Positions 34,953 to 45,211 of a stretch of DNA of 64,000 nt are shown here, one piece after another. Every line of letters begins with the position of its first letter. Within the stretch, counting starts at the first letter, position 1. The notes below the pieces were generated by a model, which had not been told where the DNA came from, did no database searches, and saw only the letters and a list, made by a program, of their open reading frames with translations. This DNA is from Sinomicrobium soli. GTDB taxonomy: Bacteria; Bacteroidota; Bacteroidia; Flavobacteriales; Flavobacteriaceae. The stretch spans positions 248,001 through 312,000 of the forward strand of contig NZ_QLNV01000003.1 of the NCBI RefSeq assembly GCF_003285545.1. Direction: 5' to 3'. A program made the position numbers and the translations under genes.

Positions 34953-36101
34953 ATGAATATCAATCTCAAAAGACGTGTGGCTGTCAGTGCCGTATTTTTT
35001 CTCAGTGGCATATGCTTTGCCAGCTGGGCCAGCCGTATTCCGGACATCAAGAACAGGCTGCAGCTTAGCGAGGGGGAACTCGGCGGGCTCCTTCTCGGCA
35101 TGCCTACCGGCTCACTGCTGGCGCTGCCTCTTGCCGGGTTGCTCGTGCACCGTTTCGGAAGCCGGAAAGTGGCCGTGGTCTCTGCCATACTCTATGGGGC
35201 TGCCCTGCCCCTGTTAGGGCTCGCTGCCACCAGGCTGGAATTACTGGCCGCGGTGATACTCTTCGGCCTTATCGGAAACCTGATCAACATATCGGTAAAC
35301 ACACAGGCCGTAGGTGTTGAATTCCATTACGGAAAGACCATTATGGCCTCCTTTCACGGATTGTGGAGTTTTGCCGGTTTTATCGGGGGAGCCATCGGGG
35401 CAGGGATGATCGATCTCAGCATCACCCCTTTTATACATTTCACAGGTATAGGCCTTGTCAGTTTATTTATCATATTCTTCGCCTACCGCAACATGCTGAC
35501 CGAAGATGTCAATACCACCGACCAGAAAGGACTGGTACTGAAAAAACCCGACAAGCTGTTGCTCCGTATCGGACTGATCGCCTTTTGTGGCATGATGTGC
35601 GAAGGATGTATGTTCGACTGGAGCGGGGTGTACTTCGACAAGGTGGTAAAGGTAGACGCCGGGCTGGTCACACTCGGGTATATTGCCTTTATGAGCACCA
35701 TGGCCACCGGAAGGTTTGTGGCCGATCATTTTACCCAGCGTTTCGGGGCGGTCAGGCTTTTACAGTACAGCGGACTATTGATATTCTCGGGGCTGCTGCT
35801 TTCGGTGATCTTTCCGGGTATCGTATTTTCAACGGTCGGTTTCCTGATGGTAGGAGCCGGCACTTCGGCGGTCATCCCCCTGTCGTTCTCCATGGCAGGG
35901 CGATCAAAGAATTTTCCTCCCGGCATTTCCCTCGCACTGGTCTCTACCATCGCCTATTTCGGTTTCCTTTTCGGGCCTCCCGTTATCGGGTTTATAGCCG
36001 AGCATGCAAGCCTCAGGGCCTCATTCCTGCTTATCGCCTTTGTAGGTGCTGCCATAACCGTATTGTCGTATACCGGACGGGCCATGCTCCGGAAAAGCTG
36101 A
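34953..36101 (+). CDS. MFS transporter (YbjJ-like)
   Basis: A 382-residue protein with about 12 membrane helices, of the major facilitator superfamily. The first helix reads VAVSAVFFLSGICFASWASRIPDIKNRLQLSEGELG, the start pattern of the YbjJ-type subgroup, and LAGLLVHRFGSRKVAVVSA is the conserved loop 2-3 motif. Substrate is unknown. A TTG at 34896 would add 19 residues, but a promoter-like TTG with an AACATTTG -7-like sequence 34896-34927 overlaps that part, so the start at 34953 is preferred. It converges with ccsBA and has no clear terminator. Confidence 0.85.
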   Translation: MNINLKRRVAVSAVFFLSGICFASWASRIPDIKNRLQLSEGELGGLLLGMPTGSLLALPLAGLLVHRFGSRKVAVVSAILYGAALPLLGLAATRLELLAAVILFGLIGNLINISVNTQAVGVEFHYGKTIMASFHGLWSFAGFIGGAIGAGMIDLSITPFIHFTGIGLVSLFIIFFAYRNMLTEDVNTTDQKGLVLKKPDKLLLRIGLIAFCGMMCEGCMFDWSGVYFDKVVKVDAGLVTLGYIAFMSTMATGRFVADHFTQRFGAVRLLQYSGLLIFSGLLLSVIFPGIVFSTVGFLMVGAGTSAVIPLSFSMAGRSKNFPPGISLALVSTIAYFGFLFGPPVIGFIAEHASLRASFLLIAFVGAAITVLSYTGRAMLRKS

Positions 36102-36144
36102 TCACTTGACAGGCCCCACGGTTGTCACAGGATAAGAGCGCAAT

Positions 36145-39100
36145 CTATTCTTCCCTTGCGGAGACAGCCTTCTTCCCGTTATCCCCGTAATGTATACGGT
36201 ACCTCCAGTAGGCTACGACCCCGAGCAACAGCACTATCGCCCCGGTGTAATACACAAAATCGGGGGTGATCATCTTGTCGCCGCTGGCATAACTATGCAG
36301 TCCCACCAGGTAGAAATTCACCCCGAAATACGTCATCATAATGCTCGCATAGGCGACAATGGCAAGATAATTAAAGGCAAACCGTCCCCTTAATCCCGGT
36401 ACCAGGCGCATGTGCACTACAAAGGCGTACACCATAATACTGATAAGGGCCCAGGTTTCCTTGGGGTCCCATCCCCAGTAGCGCCCCCAGCTTTCGTTGG
36501 CCCACTGCCCGCCGAGAAAATTACCTATGGTCAGCATGACAAGGCCCACGGTAAGTGCCAGTTCATTGATAATGGTGATCTCCCGCAGGTGCAGGTCCAT
36601 TTTTTTCTTATTCCGGCTATTGGTGAGCATAATGAGCAGCAGGGCCACTACCCCCAGTATCATTCCCAGGGTAAAAGGTCCGTAACTGCCCACGATCACC
36701 GATACGTGAATCATAAGCCAGTAGCTGTCCAGTACCGGCTGAAGGTTGGCTATGGCCGGATCAAGCCAGTTCATATGCGCCCCGAATAAAACTATGGAAG
36801 TCACAAAAGCGGTAGATGCTACGGTAAGGTCTGATTTTCTCCCGAAGATCAGTCCGAAAAGCATGGTGGCCCAGGCTACGTAGATCATGCTTTCATAGGC
36901 ATCACTCCAGGGTGCATGCCCGGAAATATACGAACGGGTGATCAGTCCCAGCGTGTGCAACACAAAAAGTACAACTATGCCGATTTGTCCGATACGGATA
37001 AGGATATCCAGAAACCTTTTTTCATAGAAGATACGGAGTACGATAAGGAAGAACAGGATCAGCCCGCCTACCATATACCACATCAGCAGGCGCTGGAAGA
37101 TATTCACTTTGTTATAAAGGGCTTCCACTTCTATCCTGCGTTCGGACGGCAATACTTCGGCACCGTAATTTTCCTGGTTCCGGCTAAAGGCTTCCAGTAT
37201 TTTTTCTGCTTCGGTATAGTCGTCAGTCCTTATCGCCCTGCGCAGAGACATCAAGTACAGGGTCACGGACTTGTCGATAAAATTGGCATAAAGGGAATCT
37301 CCCACCACATGCTGCCCCGTCCTGAAATCAACCGCAGACACCCATTTATTGTTCTCGTGATCCGGCAGGGGAAAAATTTTCAGGATTTCCCCGCCCAAAG
37401 CCCTGTTCAGCAGGGCAAGCCGCTGGTCGGCCTCCTTGAATTCCTTCTGGAACTGGTTGGGTACGTTGGTGGCATATGCTTCCTGCAGATAAGGAGCCAG
37501 CTTATAATTTCCTTTCTCATCAAAGAAATCTATGGCCCTAACATATTTTTTTCCTTCTTCTACCCCTATCAGCCGGTGCAGGCTGTCGTTGCCTTTTTTC
37601 ATATAGATCACCTCCGCATTGTACCACGCAGCCGGGTTTTGCAACATGGAAAGGAATGTCTGGTCGGCATCCATTCCGTTGTAGTGATCGCTTTTACTTA
37701 TTTTGCGCAACAATTCCGAAGCAAAGGTATTGACCGGTTTCATCCGCCCGCCATCGTCCTGTATTACCAGTTTCCCGAAACGGTCGGCATGTGCCTGGCT
37801 TACAGTGGTGGCCTCTATGATGGAATCTATCTCCGCTTTTGTCGGTACGGCCACCGTATGCCGGTGGCCTTCGTCCGTAACCTCTACCTCCGTGTCATGA
37901 GGGTGTACTTCCGTGTCATGCTGGTGGTCTTCCTGGGCAAAACCGGCCATTCCGAGAAACATGACTGCCATCGTCGCAGCCATCTTTACCTTGTCCTTCT
38001 TCACCTTTTTCAGCATTTCTCCCAGTTTTTTAAATCTTGTTTTGCCGTAGAACATAATTCCCAGAAGCCCTATATACAGCAGGGTATATCCAATATAGGT
38101 GATCCATGTTCCGTAAAAATCGTGATTTACCGAGAGCACCGTCCCCTTCTCGTCCGGGTCGAACTGTGCCTGGAAAAACCGGTATCCCCGGTAATCGAGG
38201 ATGTGGTTCATATAGATATCGTAATCAAAAGGCTGGTCGTCATTTACGGTCACCTTACTCATAAACGAGGAATATCCGCTTTCGGTCCCGGGGTATTTTT
38301 CCGCTATAAAATCGTTCAAGGTAATACTGAAAGGCAGCTTGCGCTCTATGGAACCGAACGAAACATGAAAATCAAGACCGCCCACCTGGGTGGTCACCGG
38401 CTGGTTTACCATTCCTTTTCCGCCCAGCACCCTGATCCTTTCGGTTGCGCCCCCGGTGGTAATGTCGAGAATAATGGCATCCTGCGCTGCACTGTTCTTG
38501 TCCTCTGCTTCTATAACACCGTAATTTCCCCGCACTACCGGGTCAGGAAAGACGACCTGCATGTTTGCCAGGGTATAAAGAGACCGGAGTTGCAGGGGCT
38601 GTACGCTGTCTTTATACACACTGTCACGGTGCTGGTCGGCCATACGCATATAATTTCCCTCAAAGGGGGTGGATATGGTATAACCATCTCTATCGGTATT
38701 GATATTTATGGCCCCTTCGGTAGGTTTGTCCAAAGCAAAGAGAATGTTGTGAATACTGCTTACCTCCCCGCTTTTTATATAGTGCTCATGCCTCGTACCC
38801 CCGCTGGCTTCCACAAGTTTCAGGTATTCTTCCCCGTTTTCATCGGGGACCAGTCCCTCTTCAGCGCCGTCGATATAACCGACATACGAAACGGTAAAGG
38901 ACTGCCCGTTAAAATCGGACCTCCAGGGCAGCCTGGACTGAATACCTTCGGGAGAGACCAGGATGTCTTCCCTCATGGATTTCCGCATCGGGTTACCGTC
39001 AATATCGCCGTCTACAAATGCCGTGAGATAGGTTTTATCCGACAGGAATGAATCCGCTGTTTTTCCTTCCCGGATAGGCATGACTCCTTCATAACTGATA

Positions 39101-39435
39101 TAGCGGGTAACAAAAGCCCCTATCAATATAAACAGGAAAGACAGGTGTACCAGCAAAACGGCCCATTTCTCCCGTTTATGCAAACGGTAACGCACAATGT
39201 TTCCCGCAAAGTTTATGACAAAAAATACCATAATGGCTTCAAACCACCAGGCGTTATAGATCCATATACGCGCCGTGGTGATGCTGTACCAGCTTTCTAT
39301 AAAAGTACCGAAAGCCATTGCGACAGCAAAGACCAAAAACAAAACAGCCATTAAACGTGTGGAGAAGAGAGTTTTCCTGAAGAAGTCTGCCATTACAACC
39401 TTTTTATGTGCCGCAGCACTGATCCGTTTCCGCAT
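36145..39435 (-). CDS. ccsBA: Cytochrome c biogenesis fusion protein ResB-CcsA
   Basis: System II synthetase that exports heme and attaches it to apocytochrome c at CXXCH sites. The 1096 residues hold an N-terminal ResB (CcsB) half with membrane segments and a long periplasmic part, then after a joining region a CcsA half with the heme-handling motif WGWDPKETWAL (about 987-997) and its flanking histidines. At about 480-500 lies a stretch like a signal peptide (KMAATMAVMFLGMAGFAQ), followed by a His-rich segment (about 502-527, HQHDTEVHPHDTEVE and GHRH). This suggests an old fusion of two genes, the second with its own signal. The dsbD product would keep the apocytochrome cysteines reduced. 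Confidence 0.94.
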   Translation of the reverse strand: MRKRISAAAHKKVVMADFFRKTLFSTRLMAVLFLVFAVAMAFGTFIESWYSITTARIWIYNAWWFEAIMVFFVINFAGNIVRYRLHKREKWAVLLVHLSFLFILIGAFVTRYISYEGVMPIREGKTADSFLSDKTYLTAFVDGDIDGNPMRKSMREDILVSPEGIQSRLPWRSDFNGQSFTVSYVGYIDGAEEGLVPDENGEEYLKLVEASGGTRHEHYIKSGEVSSIHNILFALDKPTEGAININTDRDGYTISTPFEGNYMRMADQHRDSVYKDSVQPLQLRSLYTLANMQVVFPDPVVRGNYGVIEAEDKNSAAQDAIILDITTGGATERIRVLGGKGMVNQPVTTQVGGLDFHVSFGSIERKLPFSITLNDFIAEKYPGTESGYSSFMSKVTVNDDQPFDYDIYMNHILDYRGYRFFQAQFDPDEKGTVLSVNHDFYGTWITYIGYTLLYIGLLGIMFYGKTRFKKLGEMLKKVKKDKVKMAATMAVMFLGMAGFAQEDHQHDTEVHPHDTEVEVTDEGHRHTVAVPTKAEIDSIIEATTVSQAHADRFGKLVIQDDGGRMKPVNTFASELLRKISKSDHYNGMDADQTFLSMLQNPAAWYNAEVIYMKKGNDSLHRLIGVEEGKKYVRAIDFFDEKGNYKLAPYLQEAYATNVPNQFQKEFKEADQRLALLNRALGGEILKIFPLPDHENNKWVSAVDFRTGQHVVGDSLYANFIDKSVTLYLMSLRRAIRTDDYTEAEKILEAFSRNQENYGAEVLPSERRIEVEALYNKVNIFQRLLMWYMVGGLILFFLIVLRIFYEKRFLDILIRIGQIGIVVLFVLHTLGLITRSYISGHAPWSDAYESMIYVAWATMLFGLIFGRKSDLTVASTAFVTSIVLFGAHMNWLDPAIANLQPVLDSYWLMIHVSVIVGSYGPFTLGMILGVVALLLIMLTNSRNKKKMDLHLREITIINELALTVGLVMLTIGNFLGGQWANESWGRYWGWDPKETWALISIMVYAFVVHMRLVPGLRGRFAFNYLAIVAYASIMMTYFGVNFYLVGLHSYASGDKMITPDFVYYTGAIVLLLGVVAYWRYRIHYGDNGKKAVSAREE

Positions 39436-39650
39436 GCAAAAATAGGGCGTTTTTATGAGATTTAAAGGCTATGGAGCAGGCAAGAAGGCCTAAAAGAATG
39501 TTAATATGTTCTTAACAGGGGAAACAGCCTCGTTTTAATTTACGAAATTCAGAAGTCAATTCCGGATCCACTGTTTTATCACAACCTGCTAAACCCCTTG
39601 TCTTTGTACATCTGCCGGCAGTAATGCCCTCCATAGTGAAAAGATTACAT

Positions 39651-39658
39651 TATATTTG
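39651..39658 (+). promoter_or_regulatory. Putative -7 promoter element before the M14-type gene
   Basis: TATATTTG fully matches TAnnTTTG, 32 bases before the ATG at 39691. There is no TTG at the -33 position. Confidence 0.48.
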
Positions 39659-39690
39659 CAACTACATCGCATCAAAATCCAAAACCGCAT

Positions 39691-40782
39691 ATGATGAAAA
39701 AGAAAGATATGCCAGTCCGCCGTTTTCCCGAAGGCCTGCACCCATATGTGATAACACACTGTACGATACTCCTTTTCGCCCTGTTCCTCAACGGTGTAAG
39801 CGCACAGGAAAACAGGTCTTTTATCCACGGTCCGGAACCGGGGGAGCGACTCGATACACTATTGCGGGTCTACGATTCCGGGAATACGGCTTCGCTTCCC
39901 GTAAGCGTTATAAGGGGAAAGCAGAAGGGCCCGGTATTTACGGTCGTGGCCGGTATTCACGGTTACGAATATCCTCCCATTATTGCCGTGCAGCAACTTA
40001 TGGCGGAAATAGACCCCGACAGGCTCAGCGGTACACTGGTGGTAATTCCCATAGCCAATACACCCGCTTTTTATGGCAGGAGTGTTTTTCTGAACCCGCA
40101 GGATTCCAAAAACCTGAACAGGGTCTTTCCCGGGGATAAGGCCGGATCCGTAACCGAACAGATCGCCTATCGTATCTCAGAGGAGATCATTCCGGTATCC
40201 GACGTATTCCTGGACATCCATGCCGGGGATGCCAACGAAGACCTGCTGCCCTTTGTGTGTTACTACGACAAACGGGATGCCCCGCAGCAAAACGAACTGG
40301 CACGGAGACTCACTGCAGCGGCCGGTTTTGAATATAATGTAGTGTATCCTTATAACATCACTCCCGACGAAGCTGCCGAATACGCCTTTAAACACGCCAC
40401 ACAACAGGGAGTTCCCTCCCTCAGCATAGAAGCCGGCAAGCTCGGAACGGTACAGGAGGAAGCGGTAACCATGACCAGGGAAGCAGTATACCGCATGCTG
40501 CACGAAATGCAGATGTACCCGTATTCGGGAACAGGAGAGAAAACACAACAGCAATGGTTCGGTAAGCAATCCTATATAAAATGCCCGCAGCAGGGGATAT
40601 TCTACAGTAAGGTCAAAAGCGGAGACCGTATTGCCAAAGGACAATACCTCGGTCATATTACCGACGTATTCGGGAACAGGCGGGCCGATATTACCTCACC
40701 GGCAGACGGCATCGTCCTGTATAAAGTCGGAACGCCCCCGGTGAATGCCGGGGAGACCCTGTTCTGTATCGGTGGCAAATAA
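39691..40782 (+). CDS. Secreted M14-type succinylglutamate desuccinylase/aspartoacylase-like protein
   Basis: A 363-residue protein with an N-terminal signal sequence (about 20-38, TILLFALFLNGVSAQ). It belongs to the zinc carboxypeptidase-like group of succinylglutamate desuccinylases and aspartoacylases, which remove acyl groups from amino acids. Zinc ligands are His90 and Glu93 in GIHGYE and His177 in DIHAGD; a likely catalytic Glu is in SIEAGKLG. The C-terminal 90 residues resemble a biotinyl-like beta domain (KVKSGDRIAKGQYLG). The export signal argues against a role in arginine synthesis, which is cytoplasmic. Substrate unknown. Confidence 0.85.
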   Translation: MMKKKDMPVRRFPEGLHPYVITHCTILLFALFLNGVSAQENRSFIHGPEPGERLDTLLRVYDSGNTASLPVSVIRGKQKGPVFTVVAGIHGYEYPPIIAVQQLMAEIDPDRLSGTLVVIPIANTPAFYGRSVFLNPQDSKNLNRVFPGDKAGSVTEQIAYRISEEIIPVSDVFLDIHAGDANEDLLPFVCYYDKRDAPQQNELARRLTAAAGFEYNVVYPYNITPDEAAEYAFKHATQQGVPSLSIEAGKLGTVQEEAVTMTREAVYRMLHEMQMYPYSGTGEKTQQQWFGKQSYIKCPQQGIFYSKVKSGDRIAKGQYLGHITDVFGNRRADITSPADGIVLYKVGTPPVNAGETLFCIGGK

Positions 40783-40816
40783 CGCCTGTATATACTCTTT
40801 TCCGGGTCTTTACGGC

Positions 40817-43231
40817 TTACTGTTTTACGTGGAGGGTGAGCGTGGCATCGGGAAGGCCTGGAGAACTGACTGTCAACAGGATATCTCCCTTTTCCCGGGT
40901 GCTCTTTACGACAACCATCGCCCTGCCGTGCCAGGCTTTTCTCGTCCCGGAAACATAAGATCCCGTATCCTTCAGATCGGCATTATCCACCGCAACTATT
41001 TCTCCGGGGCCTTCCAGGGCGAACTGAAGTTTATGATCAGCATTCGGTTGCAAAATCCCTTCTCCATCGGTAATTTCAACAACGACAAAAGACAAGTCCT
41101 GCCCATTTGCCTCAATTTCGGAACGATCGGGGGAAAGCATGATCTTCGAAGCTTCACCGGCAGTAAGGAAGTTACGGGTTTCGACTTCCCTGCCGTCCTC
41201 CATACCGGCTACCTTTAATTCACCGGGATGATAAGGAACTTCGAAAACAGCCCTGAATTGTGTATCCGGAGTGGTTTCCTTTTCCCCGATCAGGCTATCG
41301 TTCAAATACAGCCGAACCGACGGATGCCTGGAATATACGTCAACAGTCAGCGTTTTCCCGTTCTGCCCGGGCCAGGTCCAGCTCTCCCAGGCGGGCCATA
41401 CGGCCCATGAGGTCAGTGTTATTTTACCGTCCTCCGGATCCGGCTCGCGGACAGCCATATACAATTTTTCATCGCCATTATACAGCATGCTGCGATAGTG
41501 GGAGACCGGCTTTCTCCACCCGGTAAGGTCTATGTCTCCGCAATAAGCCCCGTGCCAGGGAAACAAACCTCCAACCCAATGTTCTCCCTCGGGCTCACCG
41601 GGATAAAAATAACGGCCTATTCCCGATTCGCCAAGGTAATCCAGGGCAGTCCATACAAAATCACCAATAATATAATCGTGGTCCTGAACCATTTTCCAGT
41701 TGTAAAATGCATCTTTCGGATAAGATTCGGTCTGCAGGATAATACGGTCGGGGACACGTTCATGGTCTGATTCGGCCCTGTGCAACTGATAATTATAACC
41801 GGCTACGTCGTGTTCCGCCATTAAAGGATCAAAAATTTCCCATTCGGCATCCCAGGTAGTCATGGCCGAGGTAACCGGCCTTGTAGCATCGATTTCCTTA
41901 ACCGCCCCGGAAAGTTTACGGGCGGTCTCCACTGCCCCGGGTTCTTTCCGTTCGATAATTTCATTCCCGATACTCCAGAGTATGACGGAAGGGTGGTTCC
42001 GGTCGCGAAGCACCATGGATTGCGCATCGTGTTTCCACCACTCGTCAAATATCCCGGCATAATCATGATCTGTCTTTTTGACCCTCCACCCGTCAAAAGA
42101 TTCATCGATCACAAGAAGCCCCAAACTATCGCAGGCATATAAAAATGCTTCAGACGGCGGGTTGTGCGCAGTACGAACAGCATTGAATCCCGCCTCTTTC
42201 AACAACGCCACTTTTCTTACCTCCGCCCTGTCGTATGCGGCTGCACCGAGGCTACCGTTGTCATGATGTACGTTCCCCCCGTTCAGGATCACTTTCCTTC
42301 CGTTCAGCTCAAAACCGTTCTCTGCTGAAAACCTGATATCGCGGATTCCGAAAAACTCCGTGACTTCATCGACGACATCGGATTCCCGGCTCAACGTTAC
42401 ATCCAGGCGATACAACTCCGGAGATTCGGGGCTCCATAATGCGGGGTTCTCAACTGTCAATTCCTGTACGATTTCCTTTTCCCTGCCCGGTGCTATACTT
42501 ACCTGCGTCTGCTTTTCACTCACCAACGGAACAGTGCTCGTTATGACAAAGTCCTGCGCCAAAGTACTTTCGTTTTTCACCAGTGTCCTCACCCTCACGG
42601 TAGCCTGCTCCTTATGTATTTCAGGTGTGGTAACGGCTACCCCCCAATGCGAAATATGCAGGGGGTCGGTCACCTTGAGCCAGACATGGCGGTATATCCC
42701 GGAACCACTGTACCAGCGGCTGTTCTTTTGATGGGAGTTATCCACCCGCACAGCCACAACATTTTGTTTTCCGGGTTTCAGATAGGGAGTCAGGTCAAAG
42801 TCAAAAGACGTATAGCCATAGGGCTGAATTCCCAGTTTCTCCCCGTTAATAAAAACCTCGGCATTCATATAAACTCCTTCAAAATAGATGAGCACCTTCT
42901 TGCCTTCCCAATGTTCCGGCACCTCAAAAACCTTTTTATACCAGCCCGTTCCATTGGCGAAATACCCCCCGTCTCCACCGGACGGGTTAAGAGAATCAGG
43001 CCTTGATGCTATACTCCAGTCGTGGGGCAGGTCTACCTCATGCCAGTCACCGGCAGTATCTGCACGGGCAGTATCTCCCAGGTGAAATTGCCATCCCGCA
43101 TCAAATAACTGCTTGCGTTCGATCTTTGGTTTATGCACAGGCGAACACGCTATGAGGAATATATTAACGAATACAAAATATATTGTGATTTTTCCGATTG
43201 AATCCATTCTGTTTTTTTTATCTACTTCCAT
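40817..43231 (-). CDS. GH2 family lipoprotein glycosidase, likely beta-galactosidase
   Basis: An 804-residue lipoprotein (signal with lipobox LIAC near residue 29) of glycoside hydrolase family 2, with the sugar-binding sandwich first, then the Ig-like domain, the TIM barrel and C-terminal sandwich domains including a DUF4982-type region. The acid/base is Glu424 in WSIGNE and the nucleophile Glu502 in LQTESY. GH2 enzymes are retaining exo-glycosidases such as beta-galactosidase, beta-glucuronidase or beta-mannosidase; beta-galactosidase is most likely from context. The gene overlaps the GH97 stop by 14 bases, so the two are coupled; a second ATG at 43207 is possible. It is the last gene of the polysaccharide locus. 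Confidence 0.88.
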   Translation of the reverse strand: MEVDKKNRMDSIGKITIYFVFVNIFLIACSPVHKPKIERKQLFDAGWQFHLGDTARADTAGDWHEVDLPHDWSIASRPDSLNPSGGDGGYFANGTGWYKKVFEVPEHWEGKKVLIYFEGVYMNAEVFINGEKLGIQPYGYTSFDFDLTPYLKPGKQNVVAVRVDNSHQKNSRWYSGSGIYRHVWLKVTDPLHISHWGVAVTTPEIHKEQATVRVRTLVKNESTLAQDFVITSTVPLVSEKQTQVSIAPGREKEIVQELTVENPALWSPESPELYRLDVTLSRESDVVDEVTEFFGIRDIRFSAENGFELNGRKVILNGGNVHHDNGSLGAAAYDRAEVRKVALLKEAGFNAVRTAHNPPSEAFLYACDSLGLLVIDESFDGWRVKKTDHDYAGIFDEWWKHDAQSMVLRDRNHPSVILWSIGNEIIERKEPGAVETARKLSGAVKEIDATRPVTSAMTTWDAEWEIFDPLMAEHDVAGYNYQLHRAESDHERVPDRIILQTESYPKDAFYNWKMVQDHDYIIGDFVWTALDYLGESGIGRYFYPGEPEGEHWVGGLFPWHGAYCGDIDLTGWRKPVSHYRSMLYNGDEKLYMAVREPDPEDGKITLTSWAVWPAWESWTWPGQNGKTLTVDVYSRHPSVRLYLNDSLIGEKETTPDTQFRAVFEVPYHPGELKVAGMEDGREVETRNFLTAGEASKIMLSPDRSEIEANGQDLSFVVVEITDGEGILQPNADHKLQFALEGPGEIVAVDNADLKDTGSYVSGTRKAWHGRAMVVVKSTREKGDILLTVSSPGLPDATLTLHVKQ

Positions 43232-45179
43232 ACAGCACCGCGCCTCCTTCCGGCAGCATGCTTACCTTGAAGATCCCGTCTTTGCCTATTTTTACCTCCT
43301 TTATACCTGCCGACGTATCCTTGCGGTCGTACAACAGCTTTACTCTCTTCCCGGCCAGCATGGGGAGTTCCAGTTCCACCTGCTTTTTCTTCTTTTCCCC
43401 GTTCACGACGGCAATATACCATCGTTCTCCCTTTTTCCGGGCCAGGGCACAATAATCTTCTGGCGTTCCTCCTATATACAGGGTTTCATCCCATACGGTG
43501 GGCACTGCCCTGATAAAATCCAGCACATGTCCCGGCTGGTCCAGGTTATCGGGTGTCAGTCCGAAATGCTGTACCGGTGAAAAATACAGTACCGCAGTAG
43601 CCAGTTCAAAGGCATCGGTAGTACTCCTTACCGTTCCCCCTTTCTGGTCCCGGGACAGCTTTTTGTTCAGGAAAAGCGGACCGAAATCCATGGCCCCGGC
43701 CGTATTTCTCGTAAAGGGAAGTACGGTGGCGTTCATGGCGTGCTTATCCATGGCATCCTGCCGGAACACCAGGTTCTCCGAAGCCAGAACGGCTTCCGAA
43801 CTCACGTAGTTGGGGTACATACGCTCCCATCCCCTGGGCAGGGTACAACCGTGAAAATTTACTGCCAGCCCGTAATTGTTGGCATCGGTCAGTATCTCTT
43901 CGTACAGCTTTATGGTCTCCTGCTTGTCTCCCCCGAGGAAATCTACCTTAATGCCCTTTACCCCCGTGTCGCGGAGCCACGCCATCTCCTGTTGCCGGGC
44001 CACAATGTTGTTCATCCGGTGTTTCGGGGTTTGGGGGGCCTCGTTCCAGTAACCGTTGGAATTGTACCAGAGTATGACCTCTACTCCCCTGTCCCCGGCA
44101 TAATCGACCAGGGCCCTGATACGGTCTCTCCCTATCCTGAGGTCCCAGTGGTTGTCGATAAGTACATATTCAAAATCCAGGGCGGCGGCAAGGTCGATAT
44201 ATTTCAGCTGGTCCTCATAATTTATACTGTCGTCCTGCCATACGATCCAGCTCCAGGCAGCTCTTCCGGGCCTGTAACCGACGGCAGGCTTATAGGCCTC
44301 TTCCACCAGGTCGAAGGCTACGGTCGACTCCACTATCGGTTTTAAGCTCTCCCCGAGTGTCACGGTACGCCACGGGGTACGTGCCGGAAGGGCCTGCGCG
44401 GCGTAATTGATTCCTATCCCGTTATTTTCACCCTCCTGCGGAAAGGTCACGTGGTACAGCCCGGTATCAGTCCCTTCCCCGAGCCGGCATCCCGGATAAC
44501 GGCTGTCGGTCCCGGTCTCGGAGATCAGTAACCAGCCGTTATCCTTCCATTTGAAAAGTGCCGGAAAGGTATATCCGACACCATAGGCCGAGGGTTTTCC
44601 CATGGCTTCGTTGAGGGTATATTCCTCCTCGTAGGAGGGTTTGGTCTCCATCCACCCGGTCATGGGCAATGCCTGCGGTGTAATATAGGTGGTAGCCTCA
44701 TCAGGCAGGTTAAACCCGGAAAGCTCCTCGAATATCCTGATATTGCTCTTTCCTTCCCTGCTTGCGATGCGGTATGAAAATGCCACATCCCGGTCGCTTA
44801 CCCTGAAGATGACATTCAGCGTATCCCGGTTCCCGTTGACAAAAACAGCATTCAGTTCGCTGGCCACATAATCCACATGGCTTACCTTGGCCCTGTCCAG
44901 TTCATAGGATTCCTCGATCTTCGCGGTAGCCGATGACACATAGGTGAGCTGCTGCGAAAAATCGCCCAGGGAGGTCTTCAACCCCAAAGGGGAATCTTCC
45001 AGGAATGTCTTTTCCTTATGGCTGATCCGGTATATTAACTCCCCTGCCGGCCAGTTCAGGCTTACGCGGGTCATTCCGTCCGGACTTTCTATAGAAAGCT
45101 GATCCCGGGCTGTGGCATACCCCCCGGCACACAGGAAAAGCAGGGTTGTCTTTAAAAAAAGGGTCTTATACAAATTCAT
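43218..45179 (-). CDS. GH97 family glycosidase, probable alpha-galactosidase type
   Basis: A 653-residue exported enzyme (signal peptide 1-24) of glycoside hydrolase family 97, with the N-terminal beta-sandwich, catalytic TIM barrel and C-terminal sheet. The motif GIKVDFLGG puts Asp413 where retaining GH97 enzymes such as the Bacteroides alpha-galactosidase have their nucleophile; the inverting SusB type uses glutamates instead. The acid/base candidate is the Glu in VSSEAVLASE. So a retaining alpha-galactosidase-like activity is predicted, acting on terminal alpha-linked sugars. It lies between the tandem GH43 gene and the GH2 gene, whose starts are closely coupled. Confidence 0.9.
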   Translation of the reverse strand: MNLYKTLFLKTTLLFLCAGGYATARDQLSIESPDGMTRVSLNWPAGELIYRISHKEKTFLEDSPLGLKTSLGDFSQQLTYVSSATAKIEESYELDRAKVSHVDYVASELNAVFVNGNRDTLNVIFRVSDRDVAFSYRIASREGKSNIRIFEELSGFNLPDEATTYITPQALPMTGWMETKPSYEEEYTLNEAMGKPSAYGVGYTFPALFKWKDNGWLLISETGTDSRYPGCRLGEGTDTGLYHVTFPQEGENNGIGINYAAQALPARTPWRTVTLGESLKPIVESTVAFDLVEEAYKPAVGYRPGRAAWSWIVWQDDSINYEDQLKYIDLAAALDFEYVLIDNHWDLRIGRDRIRALVDYAGDRGVEVILWYNSNGYWNEAPQTPKHRMNNIVARQQEMAWLRDTGVKGIKVDFLGGDKQETIKLYEEILTDANNYGLAVNFHGCTLPRGWERMYPNYVSSEAVLASENLVFRQDAMDKHAMNATVLPFTRNTAGAMDFGPLFLNKKLSRDQKGGTVRSTTDAFELATAVLYFSPVQHFGLTPDNLDQPGHVLDFIRAVPTVWDETLYIGGTPEDYCALARKKGERWYIAVVNGEKKKKQVELELPMLAGKRVKLLYDRKDTSAGIKEVKIGKDGIFKVSMLPEGGAVLYGSR

Positions 45180-45211
45180 ATATGCTGATGTTTTATGATC
45201 CGGTTAACTGC

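Noticed and set aside
36916-39051. A 711-codon open frame on the plus strand
   Set aside because: It lies wholly antisense to ccsBA, which has clear family motifs. The translated sequence shows no domain and is a by-product of codon bias.
39691-40782. Succinylglutamate desuccinylase-like protein as part of the succinylated arginine pathway
   Set aside because: It carries an export signal and lies 15 kb from the operon with its own promoter; the M20 enzyme argE already supplies the deacylation step.
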